Counted from the first letter of the stretch, positions 51,804-62,536 are shown. The stretch: 64,000 nt of DNA from Achromobacter xylosoxidans (GCF_002192695.1 NZ_MTLG01000011.1:1-64000); one strand, 5' to 3'. Numbers and translations are program-made. The notes: generated by a model not told the origin, from the sequence alone.

Positions 51804-52844
51804 ATGTCTATCCTCTTCCACGCCTATCCCCTGGCCCGCCCGGCGCTGTTCGCCATGGACGCGGAAACCGCCCACGAAGTCACCCTGTCGGGCCTGCAGC
51901 GCGCCTATGAATGCGGCGCCACGCGCAAGCTCATGCACGCGCAGCCGAAGGCGCCGAGCACGCTGATGGGCTTGCAGCTGGCCAACCCGATCGGGCTGGC
52001 CGCGGGCCTGGACAAGAACGGCGCCTATATCGACGCGCTGGGCAACCTGGGATTCGGCTTCATCGAGGTGGGCACGGTGACCCCGCGCGCGCAGCCCGGC
52101 AACCCCAAGCCGCGCATGTTCCGGCTGCCGCGCGCCAATGCGCTGATCAACCGGCTGGGCTTCAACAACCAGGGGCTGGAGGCCTTCCTGGCCAATGTGC
52201 AGCGCAGCACCTGGCGCAAGCAAGGCGGCATCCTGGGGCTGAACATCGGCAAGAATGCGGACACGCCGATCGAGCGCGCCGCGGACGACTACCTGATCGG
52301 GCTGGAAGGCGTGTATCCGCATGCCGACTACGTGACGGTGAACATCTCCTCGCCCAACACCAAGAACCTCCGCGCGCTGCAAGGCGGCGACGAACTCTCG
52401 GCCCTGCTGGCGCAACTGGCGGACAAGCGCCGCATGCTGGAAGACAAGCACCAGCGGCGCGTGCCCATGGCAGTGAAGATCGCTCCCGACCTGACGCACG
52501 AGCAGATCGATTCCATCGCGGAAACGTTGCCGCGCCATGGCATCGACGGGGTCATCGCCACCAACACCACCCTCTCGCGCGACGCCGTCACCGGCCAGCC
52601 GCATGCCGAGGAAGCGGGCGGCCTGTCGGGCGCCCCGGTGCATGAATTGTCGCTGGCGGTCATCCGCCGCCTGAAGGAAAAGCTGGGCGGCAGCCTGGCC
52701 ATCATCGGCGTGGGCGGCGTGATGTCGGGCCGCCAGGCGCGCGAAAAGATGGACGCGGGCGCCGACGCGGTGCAGCTCTATACCGGCCTGATCTACCGCG
52801 GCCCGGCCCTGGTGGGCGAATGCGTGCGCGCCGTGGCGCGCTGA
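51804..52844 (+). CDS. pyrD: Dihydroorotate dehydrogenase (quinone), class 2
   Basis: The 346-residue enzyme oxidises dihydroorotate to orotate with quinone in pyrimidine synthesis at the inner membrane. It has the N-terminal amphipathic helical segment of class 2 enzymes ([27 protein letters not shown]). FMN and active-site motifs are [52 protein letters not shown] with the catalytic serine, and [41 protein letters not shown] follows. Length is normal. Confidence 0.97.
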   Translation: MSILFHAYPLARPALFAMDAETAHEVTLSGLQRAYECGATRKLMHAQPKAPSTLMGLQLANPIGLAAGLDKNGAYIDALGNLGFGFIEVGTVTPRAQPGNPKPRMFRLPRANALINRLGFNNQGLEAFLANVQRSTWRKQGGILGLNIGKNADTPIERAADDYLIGLEGVYPHADYVTVNISSPNTKNLRALQGGDELSALLAQLADKRRMLEDKHQRRVPMAVKIAPDLTHEQIDSIAETLPRHGIDGVIATNTTLSRDAVTGQPHAEEAGGLSGAPVHELSLAVIRRLKEKLGGSLAIIGVGGVMSGRQAREKMDAGADAVQLYTGLIYRGPALVGECVRAVAR

Positions 52845-52891
52845 GCCCAAACGCGGCCGGCATCCGCCGGCCATACAGCGAAAAAACAGGC

Positions 52892-52921
52892 AAAAAAAAG
52901 GGGCCACCCGGTGGGTGGCCC
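52892..52921 (-). terminator. Terminator of the phasin gene
   Basis: GGGCCACCC (52901-52909) and GGGTGGCCC (52913-52921) form a 9-bp stem. The eight A residues before it are a T run on the minus strand, so it stops transcription from phasin toward pyrD. Confidence 0.85.
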
Positions 52922-52993
52922 TAATTCCAGCTCTGCTCTGTCACTCAACAGTACTACATAACTGCGGTTTGCGCAGCCCTGCGCGCCAAAAAC

Positions 52994-53572
52994 TTAGGCG
53001 CTGCGGCGGCTGCGGCTGGCAACCTTGGTCGCGGCGTCGGCAGCGTCCGTGGCAGCCTTGAAGGTCGCGTTGGCGGCGGCGTTCAGGTTCGACTCGGCGA
53101 CTTCGGCGGCCTGCTTGGCGGCCTTGGTCATCGAATCGTAGGCGCTGGTCGCGGTGGCCAGCGAGGACTTGATCAGGGCAACGGCGCTTTCGGAGCCGGT
53201 CGGGGCGTTCTTGGAGAACTGGTCGACGGCTTCGCTCAGCTGCTGCTGGCTTTCGGCGATCTGGTCTTCGGTCAGCTTGACCAGGCTGGTCTGCACGCCG
53301 GCGACGATGTCGTACACGTGCTTGGTGTAGGCCATGGCCTTCTCGGCGCCCGGCTGCAGCAGGCCCGAGGCGAAAGCGGCGGCTTCCTGCGGATCCTTGA
53401 CTTCAGCGGCTTGCTGCGACTTCTGGGCGACTTCGTCCAGGGTGGCGCGGACGACCTTCAGGTTCAGTTCGACCAGCTTTTCGAAGCCGGCGAACACGGC
53501 CGACTGGGCGGCCACGATGGTGTTGATGCTGGCCTTTTGACGGTCCAGGACTTGTTGCGGGATAGCGCTCAT
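52994..53572 (-). CDS. phaP: Phasin-family polyhydroxyalkanoate granule protein
   Basis: Translation from the ATG at 53570-53572 (GGAG upstream) gives 192 residues. The protein is helical and amphipathic, with PQQVLDRQKASINTIVAAQSAVFAGFEKLVELNLKVVRATLDE typical of phasins. The tail is rich in Ala/Lys/Arg (KAATDAADAATKVASRSRRSA), as in proteins that also touch DNA. It would coat PHA granules. The promoter is strong and flanked by TGCA-rich dyads that suit PhaR-type control. Confidence 0.92.
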   Translation of the reverse strand: MSAIPQQVLDRQKASINTIVAAQSAVFAGFEKLVELNLKVVRATLDEVAQKSQQAAEVKDPQEAAAFASGLLQPGAEKAMAYTKHVYDIVAGVQTSLVKLTEDQIAESQQQLSEAVDQFSKNAPTGSESAVALIKSSLATATSAYDSMTKAAKQAAEVAESNLNAAANATFKAATDAADAATKVASRSRRSA

Positions 53573-53685
53573 AGGATGCTCCATGGGTAGCCGGAGGCTG
53601 TCCGGCAAGTAAGGAATGGTTGTCTGCGACGAACTATAAAAACGTGCGCGGAAACTGGTACTACAAGCTACCGCCGGCCCGTTTG

Positions 53686-53777
53686 ATGCACTGCACAATT
53701 GACATTCTAGACTGGGAAAAATCCTTGTCAAGGAGTTTTTGTGCGACGCAACAAAAAATTGCACTTTGATGGTGCAA
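53686..53777. promoter_or_regulatory. TGCA-rich dyads flanking the phasin promoter (PhaR-type sites)
   Basis: TGCACTGCA lies around 53687-53695, just past the -10. TTGCAC (53759-53764) and GTGCAA (53772-53777) form a dyad upstream of the -35. PhaR repressors of PHA producers bind TGC/GCA-rich dyads at phasin promoters; the match is by style only. Confidence 0.45.
53704..53731 (-). promoter_or_regulatory. Sigma-70 promoter of phaP
   Basis: On the minus strand TTGACA (53726-53731), a 16-bp spacer and TAGAAT (53704-53709) give a near-consensus promoter about 130 bp upstream of the phasin ATG. The 374-bp gap 53573-53946 otherwise holds only the dyads and the leader of the next gene. Confidence 0.75.
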
Positions 53778-53946
53778 GCCTCGCCTGGGTTTGATCCAGC
53801 ACAAAGGTTTCCCAGGATTCAGGAAATACCCGAAGTGACGTCGTATCAATTGTTTTCTAAACTGCTTTCACGCCGATGACAGACAAATAAACCCACAAGT
53901 CGGCGCGCAACAACAAATCGCAGCAAACCCTGCAATTGGAGACCTC

Positions 53947-54924
53947 ATGACCCTCATCCCCCGCACGCTTTCGGCCTTGCTCGCGGCCAGCGCCATGCTC
54001 GCAGCCGGCGCCGCCCAAGCCGAATACCCGGATCGCCCCATCAACATGGTGGTGCCGTTCGCCGCTGGCGGCCCGACGGACAACGTCGCGCGCTCGCTCG
54101 CGGAAGCCATGCGGCCGAGCCTGGGCCAGACGGTCGTGGTCGAGAACAAGGGCGGCGCCGGCGGCACCATCGGCACCACCCAGGTGGCCCGCGCCCAGCC
54201 CGACGGCTACTCCGTCCTGCTGATGCATGCCGGCTTCTCGACGGCGCCCTCGCTGTACAAAAATCCGGGGTACGACCCCTACAAGAGCTTTGAGCCCATC
54301 GGCCTGGTGGTCGACGTGCCGATGACCATCATCGCGCGCTCGGACTTCCCGCCCAACAACATCAAGGAACTGGCCGAGTACGTCAAACAGAACAAGGACA
54401 AGGTGTCCCTGGCCAACGCCGGCATCGGCGCCGCCAGCCATCTGTGCGGCACCATGCTGGTCGAAGCGCTGGGCGTGCAACTGCTGACCATCCCCTACAA
54501 GGGCACGGCGCCTGCCATGAACGACCTGCTGGGCAAGCAGGTCGACCTGATGTGCGACCAGACCACCAACACCACCCAGCAGATCGACAGCGGCAAGGTG
54601 AAGGCCTATGCGGTCACCAGCCTGAAGCGCGTCCCGACGCTGCCCAACCTGCCGACCATGGACGAATCCGGCTACAAGGGCTTCGAAGTGGGTATCTGGC
54701 ATGGCATGTGGGTGCCGAAGGGCACGCCCAAGCCCGTCGTCGACAAGCTGGTCAAGAGCCTGCAGGCCGGCTTGGCCGATCCCAAGTTCCAGGACCGCAT
54801 GAAGCAGCTGGGCGCCACGGTGCTGACGTCCGAAGCCAACCCGCAAGCCCTGGACGCCAAGGTCAAGCAGCAGGTCCCGCAGTGGGGCGAGCTGTTCAAG
54901 AAGGCTGGCGTCGAACAGCAATAA
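53947..54924 (+). CDS. Bug-family periplasmic solute receptor
   Basis: The 325-residue precursor has a signal peptide ending near AAQAEYPD (residue 26). Bug motifs are YPDRPINMVVPFAAGGPTDNVAR, VVENKGGAGGTIGTTQVARA, LTIPYKGTAPAMNDLLGKQVDLMCDQTTNT and LPNLPTMDESGYKG. No transporter membrane gene is adjacent. An IclR regulator converges on it. The upstream gap is shared with the divergent phasin gene. The ligand is unknown. Confidence 0.92.
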   Translation: MTLIPRTLSALLAASAMLAAGAAQAEYPDRPINMVVPFAAGGPTDNVARSLAEAMRPSLGQTVVVENKGGAGGTIGTTQVARAQPDGYSVLLMHAGFSTAPSLYKNPGYDPYKSFEPIGLVVDVPMTIIARSDFPPNNIKELAEYVKQNKDKVSLANAGIGAASHLCGTMLVEALGVQLLTIPYKGTAPAMNDLLGKQVDLMCDQTTNTTQQIDSGKVKAYAVTSLKRVPTLPNLPTMDESGYKGFEVGIWHGMWVPKGTPKPVVDKLVKSLQAGLADPKFQDRMKQLGATVLTSEANPQALDAKVKQQVPQWGELFKKAGVEQQ

Positions 54925-54955
54925 TCGACAGACGCGCCTCCACGGCGCACGCAAA

Positions 54956-54981
54956 AGAAAAGCCCCGTCAGGGGCTTTTCT
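54956..54981. terminator. Terminator between bug and iclR genes
   Basis: AGAAAAGCCCC, loop GTCA, GGGGCTTTTCT, with T residues after it. The symmetry lets it act in both directions. Confidence 0.88.
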
Positions 54982-55004
54982 TTTTGGCGACCGGCATTCG
55001 GTGG

Positions 55005-55868
55005 TTACGGGCGCAGGGCCTCGGCGGCCATGCCCAGGCCGTTGAAGCCGGTGGAAACCGACGGCTCATAGCCCAGCGCTTCGGAGATGCTGGCGGCGGT
55101 GTCGACCAGCGCCTTGATCCAGTCGTCCTGCAGGCGCTCCGCGGGGGCCGAGATGGACAGGCCGGCGACCAGCTTGCCGGTGTCGTCGAAAATACCGGCG
55201 GCGATACAGCGCACGCCGAGTTCCAGTTCTTCGTTGTCGCGCGCATAGCCGTGGCGCCGCACCAGCGCCAGTTCGCGCTCCAGGCGGTCCAGGTCGGTCA
55301 GGCTGTTGCGCGTGTGGCCGGCCAGGCCGGTGCGCAGCGCATAGGCGCGGACCTGGCGCGCATCGGCGGTGGACAGGAACAGCTTGCCGGTGGAGGTCAG
55401 GTGCAGCGGCGCGCGGCCGCCGATGGCGCGGACCACCTGCATGCCGGAACGCTCGCTCCAGGCGCGTTCGATGTAGACGATCTCGTCGCCCTGCTGGACC
55501 GACAGGTTGATGGTCTGGCCGGTCAGCTTGTGCAGCGAGCGCATGGCGGAAATGGCCGCCTCGCGCACGTTCAGGCGCCCCTTGACCAGCGAACCCAGCT
55601 CCAGCAGGCGCATGCCCAGCTGATACAGGCCGTTGTCGACGCGTTCGACGTAGCGGCCCACGACCAGGTCGTTCAGGATGCGATGCGCGGTGGATGCATG
55701 CAGGCCGGTGGTCGCGGAAAGTTCTTTCAGCGTTACCGGATCCGGCTGCGCGGCCAGGGCGTCGAGCAGGCGCATGGCGCGCTCGATCACCTGGATGGCG
55801 ATGGGATGGGCGGAGGCGCCTTCGGTCTCGGCGTCCAGGGCATTGCGGGTAGTGGAGAGACGGGACAT
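55005..55868 (-). CDS. IclR-family transcriptional regulator
   Basis: From the ATG at 55866-55868 the protein has 287 residues. The N-terminal winged helix (AIQVIERAMRLLDALAAQPDPVTLKELSATTGLHASTAHRILNDLV) and the GAF-like IclR effector domain (GRAPLHLTSTGKLFLS, GVRCIAAGIFDDTGKLVAGLSISAP) are complete. It is convergent with the Bug gene, which may or may not be its target. Confidence 0.93.
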   Translation of the reverse strand: MSRLSTTRNALDAETEGASAHPIAIQVIERAMRLLDALAAQPDPVTLKELSATTGLHASTAHRILNDLVVGRYVERVDNGLYQLGMRLLELGSLVKGRLNVREAAISAMRSLHKLTGQTINLSVQQGDEIVYIERAWSERSGMQVVRAIGGRAPLHLTSTGKLFLSTADARQVRAYALRTGLAGHTRNSLTDLDRLERELALVRRHGYARDNEELELGVRCIAAGIFDDTGKLVAGLSISAPAERLQDDWIKALVDTAASISEALGYEPSVSTGFNGLGMAAEALRP

Positions 55869-56001
55869 GGAAAGGGGGGCGAGGACAGCTGCGCCGCCTG
55901 TAGGGCCCCACCTTCGGGAACCGGACTTGCGGCATCGCAGCAAACAGTTCTTTCCCGTATTGTGAAATTTACTGGCGCATTTGGCAACCGCTTTTTGTAT
56001 C

Positions 56002-56032
56002 AAAAAAAGGGCCTCACATCCCGTGCGGCCCT
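56002..56032 (-). terminator. Terminator after the MoaB/CinA-like gene
   Basis: AGGGCC (56008-56013) and GGCCCT (56027-56032) form a stem. The seven A residues at 56002-56008 read as T residues on the minus strand. Confidence 0.7.
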
Positions 56033-56036
56033 GATT

Positions 56037-56852
56037 TCAGGCTGCCGGCGGCGGCGCCAGCTTGCCGCCCAGACGCAGCACCTCGGCCCGCAAATACTCG
56101 AGAGCCTCGGCCGCGGCGGCCGGTTCGCCCTTCACGCCCAGGTCGATATGGGGCGTGCCGCCGGCCTCCCCCACGCTGGGCAGGCTGAACGCGCGCACGC
56201 CAGGCCAGCGTGTTTCCACGGTCTGCATGGCCGGGGTGATGCGTGATTCGGGCATGCTGAAAACCAGGAAGGAATGCTCGGCGTGGGCACGCACATGCTG
56301 CAGTGCACGATAGCGTGTGTCCAAGGTCCATTCCAGCATGGGCCAGGCCATGACGGGAAAGCCCGGCACGAAGGTGTGGTCCTTGACGAAGAAGCCGGGG
56401 ATGCGATTGTAGGGATTCGGGACGATCTCGCAGCCTTCCGGAAACACGCCCATCTGCAGGCGCTGCTGGTTTTCCGGCGCGCTCATATCGGCCGTGCCCT
56501 GCCCCTTGGCGGCCATTTCGGCCGTGCGTAGCGCGATGGCCTGCTCGGCCTCGGGGTGCAGCGCCAGCGGCAGGCCCAGCGCGGCCGCGGCGGCCTGGCG
56601 CGTGTGGTCGTCGGGCGTGCCGCCGATGCCGCCACAGGAAAACACCACGTCGCCGCTGGCGAAGCTGCGCTTGTAGGTGGCGACGAGCGTGTCGCGGTCG
56701 TCAGGCACGATCTCGGCCCAGCCCAGCTGCATGCCGCGCGCGGCCAGCAGTTCGACGATCTTGGAAAAATGCTTGTCCTGACGGCGGCCCGAGAGGATCT
56801 CGTCCCCCACGATGATGAGGCCGATACGGCGGGCGGCGGATTCTGCGGCCAT
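56037..56852 (-). CDS. MoaB/CinA-type molybdopterin-binding-like protein
   Basis: The 271-residue protein (ATG at 56850-56852) has the molybdopterin-binding fold of the CinA N-terminal domain: RIGLIIVGDEILSGRRQDKHF, GWAEIVPDDRDTLVATYKRSF, DVVFSCGGIGGTPDDHTRQAAAAAL and EGCEIVPNPYNRIPGFFV. The C-terminal nicotinamide-nucleotide amidase domain of full-length CinA is missing, which is common for this stand-alone family. The exact reaction is unknown. It lies 34 bp after the EI24 gene. Confidence 0.88.
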   Translation of the reverse strand: MAAESAARRIGLIIVGDEILSGRRQDKHFSKIVELLAARGMQLGWAEIVPDDRDTLVATYKRSFASGDVVFSCGGIGGTPDDHTRQAAAAALGLPLALHPEAEQAIALRTAEMAAKGQGTADMSAPENQQRLQMGVFPEGCEIVPNPYNRIPGFFVKDHTFVPGFPVMAWPMLEWTLDTRYRALQHVRAHAEHSFLVFSMPESRITPAMQTVETRWPGVRAFSLPSVGEAGGTPHIDLGVKGEPAAAAEALEYLRAEVLRLGGKLAPPPAA

Positions 56853-56886
56853 GTCCGATTCCAGAAGTTGAGAGGGATGACGCCGG

Positions 56887-57696
56887 TCAGACGTCGATGA
56901 CGCGGTCCTCGCGCAAACGCTTGAGCGCTTCCAGACCATAGTGGGCGTAGACCAACGCCGAGAACACCGGCAGGATGACCCACGCCGGCGGCAACAGGTT
57001 CAACAGCGAACAGATCAGGCCGATGGTCCAGAAGCCGCCGTTGTTGCGTTCCAGGATGAGCTTGCGTTCGGCGGGGCTGGCATGTTCGACGATGGCGTCC
57101 ACGCGCATCATGCGCGAAAACGCGAAGGCCCACCAGAAGATCGACAGCGCAATGGCCATGGGCGGCACCAGCCAGAGCGGCAGCGTCAGCAGCCAGCCCG
57201 CGGCAAAGGCCAGGGATACCCAGATCGCGTTCCATACACTGACCGCGGTCGCGTGCTTGCCTTGCGGCGTGACGCTCACGTATTCACGCTTGCTGACGTG
57301 GCGCAGCACCAGCGGCATCACGAAGACGGCTGCAATCGCCAGGCCCAGGATGCCCGAGACCGGCAGCAGGATGGCCACGGCGATGATGGGGACCATGTAG
57401 ACCTTGAGCGAGAACAGGCCCATCGCCAGCATCCAGTCCTCGGCCCGGTTGACGAAGTCCCAGCGCGCCGCCTCGGCCGCCAGCCATTCGTTGAGCGGCG
57501 TCCAGAACAGGTACAGCAACAACAGGGCCCCCACCAGCGCGATCAGGAACGGCAGCAGCACCGCGAACAGCATGGAGGGATGGCATTGGGACACCAGCGC
57601 GCGCTTGAAGGCCTGGCCCACGCTGACGGCGCCGGCCCCGGCAGCGGAAAATCGGCCGTTCTCGGGCGTGGCGGAATCAGTGCGCAAAGCGGTCAT
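56887..57696 (-). CDS. EI24-domain membrane protein (CysZ-like)
   Basis: The 269-residue protein has at least four strong membrane segments, for example FAVLLPFLIALVGALLLLYLFW, YMVPIIAVAILLPVSGILGLAIAAVFVMPLVL, LAFAAGWLLTLPLWLVPPMAIALSIFWW and LICSLLNLLPPAWVILPVFSALVY. This pattern matches EI24/CysZ family proteins, some of which are sulfate channels. No sulfur gene is nearby, so the substrate is open. It is followed by the MoaB-like gene and is divergent from a thioredoxin gene. Confidence 0.88.
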   Translation of the reverse strand: MTALRTDSATPENGRFSAAGAGAVSVGQAFKRALVSQCHPSMLFAVLLPFLIALVGALLLLYLFWTPLNEWLAAEAARWDFVNRAEDWMLAMGLFSLKVYMVPIIAVAILLPVSGILGLAIAAVFVMPLVLRHVSKREYVSVTPQGKHATAVSVWNAIWVSLAFAAGWLLTLPLWLVPPMAIALSIFWWAFAFSRMMRVDAIVEHASPAERKLILERNNGGFWTIGLICSLLNLLPPAWVILPVFSALVYAHYGLEALKRLREDRVIDV

Positions 57697-57759
57697 GGAG
57701 AAGAAATGAGGGGGTGGACATCCCGGGTATGATAGTCAAACACGCCTTGATCTGCCCAC

Positions 57760-58143
57760 ATGTCCCTACTTGTACCCGATACCGACTTGGCCGCGCTGCG
57801 CGCGCGGCTGGGCTCATCGCCCGACGCCTGGCTAGTGGCCTGTTTCTGCGCGGCCTGGTGCGACACTTGCGAGCAATACAAGCCCAAGCTGCAAGCGCTG
57901 GCTGCCACCATGCCGCGGCATGTCTTCGCCTGGATCGACATCGAGGACCACGCCGAACTGCTGGGCGACGAAGACGTGGAGAACTTCCCCACGCTGCTGG
58001 TGCAGATCGGTACGCGGGTGGTGTTCTACGGCCCGATGCTGCCGCATATCGGCCACCTGGAACGCCTGCTCGAAAGCCTGAATGAAAACAGCCCCGAGGT
58101 CGCCACGGCATTGCCGGACCTGCCGCGCATGCTGGCCGCCTGA
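57760..58143 (+). CDS. Thioredoxin-family protein
   Basis: The 127-residue cytoplasmic protein has a thioredoxin fold with the active-site CAAWCDTCEQY (two cysteines three apart, about residues 34-37) and the cis-proline strand NFPTLLVQIG. The CDTC pair differs from the classic CGPC, which would alter its redox potential. It lacks a signal peptide. It is divergent from the EI24 gene and followed by a terminator. Confidence 0.87.
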   Translation: MSLLVPDTDLAALRARLGSSPDAWLVACFCAAWCDTCEQYKPKLQALAATMPRHVFAWIDIEDHAELLGDEDVENFPTLLVQIGTRVVFYGPMLPHIGHLERLLESLNENSPEVATALPDLPRMLAA

Positions 58144-58183
58144 GCCGCGGCATGCCGGCGCGCCAGGCGCGGCCCAGTCATAA

Positions 58184-58220
58184 AAAAAACCCGCAACGCC
58201 CAAGGGCTTGCGGGTTTTTT
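58184..58220. terminator. Terminator between the thioredoxin and rhlE genes
   Basis: AAAACCCGCAA and TTGCGGGTTTT pair around an inner GCCC-AA-GGGC hairpin, with A and T runs on the two sides. It can serve both convergent genes. Confidence 0.88.
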
Positions 58221-58234
58221 CATGCAGGCGCTAG

Positions 58235-59716
<1,482 letters not shown>

Positions 59717-60039
59717 CAGGGTTAGGCAGATACCGGGACCAGTGAAAAAGAACAAAACGAGAGTGCTACGCGCACTGCACTACATATGCATCGGAACAGC
59801 CTGAACACGCGCAATCCGCATCCTGCGTTGCAGGCCAGGCGGCGCATTCTGGATTCGATACTTATGAGGGCAGTACCAGGCCCGGATTGCTGTGGATAAC
59901 ATGATTTTAGCGCAGCCGCATTACCACACGGTCCGACGTCGGTTCGAAAGGCATTGCAAACGCCTTCCGCCGGCCGCCAGGAAGCGCCCGCCGGGCATAC
60001 CAGGAGCGTCCACTGAGTGGACGCTTTTGGTCAAAACCG
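59717..60039. other. Gap upstream of rhlE
   Basis: The 323-bp region probably contains the rhlE promoter and a long leader. A near-perfect palindrome, AGCGTCCACT (60005-60014), one base, AGTGGACGCT (60016-60025), followed by TTTT, is present near its right end. I see no gene. Confidence 0.55.
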
Positions 60040-60375
60040 TCAACCGGCCAGCCAGCGCAGGCCCCACAGGGCCAGCATGCCCACGATGATGACCAGCACC
60101 GCGCTACGCGTACGCAGGAAAACCAGCACGGCGACCACGCCCGCGACCAGCTTGTAGTCGAACACCGGCCCCAGGCCAGCCTTCCAGGGCAGCAGGTCCG
60201 GCACGATGATGGCGGTCAGGGCGGCCGCGGGCGCATAGCGCAAGGCCCGCCGCACGCCTTCCGGCAGGGGGATGTAATCGCCGAACAGCATGAAGCCGGC
60301 GCGCGTCAGCACACTGCACAGCGCCAGCAGCAGGATGGCGGAATAGACGTAGATTTCGGCGGGCCAGAGGGTCAT
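60040..60375 (-). CDS. azlD: AzlD-family branched-chain amino acid transport subunit
   Basis: The 111-residue membrane protein has three to four helices in the AzlD pattern (YSAILLLALCSVLTRAGFMLFGDYIPLPEGVRRALRYAPAAALTAIIVPDLL). With AzlC it forms an exporter of branched-chain amino acids. Its start overlaps the azlC stop by 4 bp, so the two are coupled. It is near ilvE, which makes branched-chain amino acids. Confidence 0.9.
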   Translation of the reverse strand: MTLWPAEIYVYSAILLLALCSVLTRAGFMLFGDYIPLPEGVRRALRYAPAAALTAIIVPDLLPWKAGLGPVFDYKLVAGVVAVLVFLRTRSAVLVIIVGMLALWGLRWLAG

Positions 60376-61121
60376 GCGCGGGCCTTGAAGTAGCGTTCCG
60401 CCCAGATGCCGGCGACCACGCCCGCCACCACGGCGGCGGCCAGGCCCAGGCGCAGCGGCAGGACCTGCCCGGTCCAGGCGACCACGCCGGCGGCCAGCAT
60501 GGAAATCAGCATGGGCTTGGTGTTGGCCAGCGGCACCGTAATGGCCAGCAGCGCCAGCACCGCGGCGAAGTCCAGCGACCAGCCCGTGGGCACCATGGTG
60601 CCGAGATAGATGCCGACAATGGAGGACGTCTGCCAGACGAACCAGCCTGGCGCGATGGCGCCCAGGAAGAACCAGAGCTGTTCGCGCGTGCCGCGCACGG
60701 CCGCATCGCCATAGCGCGGCATGAACAGCACGAAACCCATGTCGGTCGTGAAATACCCGAGCCCCAGCCGCTTGGGCCAGGACAGATGGCGGAAATAGGG
60801 GTGCAGCGCCGCGCCGAATATGAGAAAGCGCAGGTTCACCACGCAGCCGGCGGCGAAGATCAGCCAGAGCGGCGCGCCGGTGGCGATGAGCGGCAGGGAG
60901 GTCAGCTGGGCCGAGCCGGCGTAAAGCAGCAGGGTCATGGCCAGCGCCATGGTCTCCGTCAGGCCCGACTTGACCATGGCCACGCCGGTGACCAGCCCCC
61001 AGGTGGCGGTGGCGATCAGGGCGGGCACGATGGCGTGTACGCCTGCGCGGAAGGCGGTAACGCGTTCCTGGCGGACCGCGGCGGGGTCTTCGGTTTCAGG
61101 AAGCGCGGATTCAGAGGACAA
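60372..61121 (-). CDS. azlC: AzlC-family branched-chain amino acid exporter
   Basis: The protein is 249 residues from a TTG at 61119-61121, with AGGGG seven bases before it. The long upstream frame has no homologous content. It has about six to seven membrane helices with AzlC motifs: GVHAIVPALIATATWGLVTGVAM, TMALAMTLLLYAGSAQLTSLPLIATGAPLW, LRFLIFGAALHPYFRHL and YFTTDMGFVLFMPRY. It pairs with AzlD to export valine, leucine and isoleucine analogues. It is divergent from ilvE. Confidence 0.9.
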   Translation of the reverse strand: MSSESALPETEDPAAVRQERVTAFRAGVHAIVPALIATATWGLVTGVAMVKSGLTETMALAMTLLLYAGSAQLTSLPLIATGAPLWLIFAAGCVVNLRFLIFGAALHPYFRHLSWPKRLGLGYFTTDMGFVLFMPRYGDAAVRGTREQLWFFLGAIAPGWFVWQTSSIVGIYLGTMVPTGWSLDFAAVLALLAITVPLANTKPMLISMLAAGVVAWTGQVLPLRLGLAAAVVAGVVAGIWAERYFKARA

Positions 61122-61316
61122 CGGCAGGCCCCTGGCGATTCGGACAGGACGACATGGAAACTCTAAGGAAAAGGAACGCACGACAACCCGTTCGCCCGCC
61201 GGGATCACTACGCGCGGGCCTGACGGCGCCGCGCCGGGGCGCGAATAGGCGCGTATTGTAACCTCGCTGCTTGATACAATACGGACCTCGAGATTCCTGG
61301 CTCTTGGGAGTAGACC

Positions 61317-62237
61317 ATGTCGATGGCAGACCGCGACGGCTTCATCTGGTACGACGGCAAGCTCGTACCGTGGCGAGACGCGACCACGCACGTCCTGACG
61401 CACTCCCTGCACTACGGCCTGTCGGTGTTCGAGGGCGTGCGGGCCTACCGCTCCGAGATCGGCACCGCCATCTTCCGCCTCGAAGACCATACCAACCGCC
61501 TGTTCAATTCGGCGCACATCTACCAGATCCCCATGCCCTTCGATCGCGACACGATCAACGAAGCGCAGCGGACGGTCGTGCGCGAGAACCAGCTGGAAGC
61601 CGGCTACCTGCGCCCCCTGGTGTTCTATGGCCCCGAAAAAATGGGCGTATCGCCCAAGGGAGCCCGGGTGCACGTGGCCATCGCCGCCTGGCCCTGGGGC
61701 GCCTACCTGGGCGAAGAAGCGCTGTCCGCGGGCATCCGCGTCAAGGTGTCCTCATTCGCGCGCCAGCACGTGAACGTCACCATGCCGCGCGCCAAGGTGG
61801 CCACCACCTACGCCAACTCGATCCTGGCCAATACCGAGGCACTGCAGGACGGCTACGACGAAGCCCTGCTGCTGGACACCGAAGGCTTCGTGGCCGAGGG
61901 CTCGGGCGAGAACCTCTTCATCGTCAAGGACGGGGTGCTCTGCGAGCCCGAGATCGCCTCCGCCCTGACCGGCATTACCCGCTCCACCATCCATGCGCTG
62001 GCCGCAGACCTGGGCCTGCGCGTGGTGACCAAGCGCCTGACGCGCGACGACGTCTACATCGCCGACGAGGCGTTCTTCACCGGCACGGCCGCCGAAGTGA
62101 CGCCCATCCGCGAGGTGGACAACCGCCAGATCGGCAGCGGCCGGCGCGGCCCGATCACGGAGAAGCTGCAGAAAGCATTTTTTGACGTGGTGAATGGCCG
62201 CAACCCGAAGTACCATCACTGGCTGAGTAAAGTCTGA
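61317..62237 (+). CDS. ilvE: Branched-chain amino acid aminotransferase
   Basis: The 306-residue PLP enzyme transfers the amino group between branched-chain 2-oxo acids and glutamate. Motifs are DGFIWYDGKLVPWRDATTHVLTHSLHYGLSVFEGVRAY, PRAKVATTYANSILANTEAL with the PLP lysine, GYDEALLLDTEGFVAEGSGENLFIV and DEAFFTGTAAEVTPIREVD. GGGAG precedes the ATG. The zinc-ribbon gene follows by 77 bp, an arrangement common in Betaproteobacteria. Confidence 0.97.
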   Translation: MSMADRDGFIWYDGKLVPWRDATTHVLTHSLHYGLSVFEGVRAYRSEIGTAIFRLEDHTNRLFNSAHIYQIPMPFDRDTINEAQRTVVRENQLEAGYLRPLVFYGPEKMGVSPKGARVHVAIAAWPWGAYLGEEALSAGIRVKVSSFARQHVNVTMPRAKVATTYANSILANTEALQDGYDEALLLDTEGFVAEGSGENLFIVKDGVLCEPEIASALTGITRSTIHALAADLGLRVVTKRLTRDDVYIADEAFFTGTAAEVTPIREVDNRQIGSGRRGPITEKLQKAFFDVVNGRNPKYHHWLSKV

Positions 62238-62314
62238 TCCGCGCGGCCCGGTCCATGACCAGGCCGCATCATTGCCCCAACCTGCCGTTTACCGGTTTTT
62301 TTTCAGGAATATCC

Positions 62315-62536
62315 ATGACCGCTGCTGCTCCGGCCGCCGTCCCCCACCCCCACGAAGTCATCGAGGTCGGCGCCGACGACCTGCCCGTGTTCTGTCCGGG
62401 CCCCAAGGCGCCGCTCTGGAGCATGCACCCGCGCGTGTTCCTGGACGTGGCCCGCACCGGCTCCGCCAGCTGCGCCTACTGCGGCGCTGAGTACCGCCTG
62501 AAGCCCGGCACCGTGCTGCACGGCCACGGGCACTGA
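62315..62536 (+). CDS. Small zinc-finger domain protein
   Basis: The 73-residue protein (ATG at 62315, AGGA upstream) has the zf-CHCC pattern seen in the NDUFS6-like family: VFCPGPKAPLWSMHPRVFLDVARTGSASCAYCGAEYRL. Three cysteines and a histidine can bind zinc. It is a conserved neighbour of ilvE in related bacteria. Its role is unknown. Confidence 0.87.
   Translation: MTAAAPAAVPHPHEVIEVGADDLPVFCPGPKAPLWSMHPRVFLDVARTGSASCAYCGAEYRLKPGTVLHGHGH

Noticed and set aside
59930..59990. Stretch resembling pieces of a tRNA-Cys (GTCGGTTCGA, ATTGCAAAC)
   Set aside because: The pieces are in the wrong order and cannot fold as a cloverleaf.
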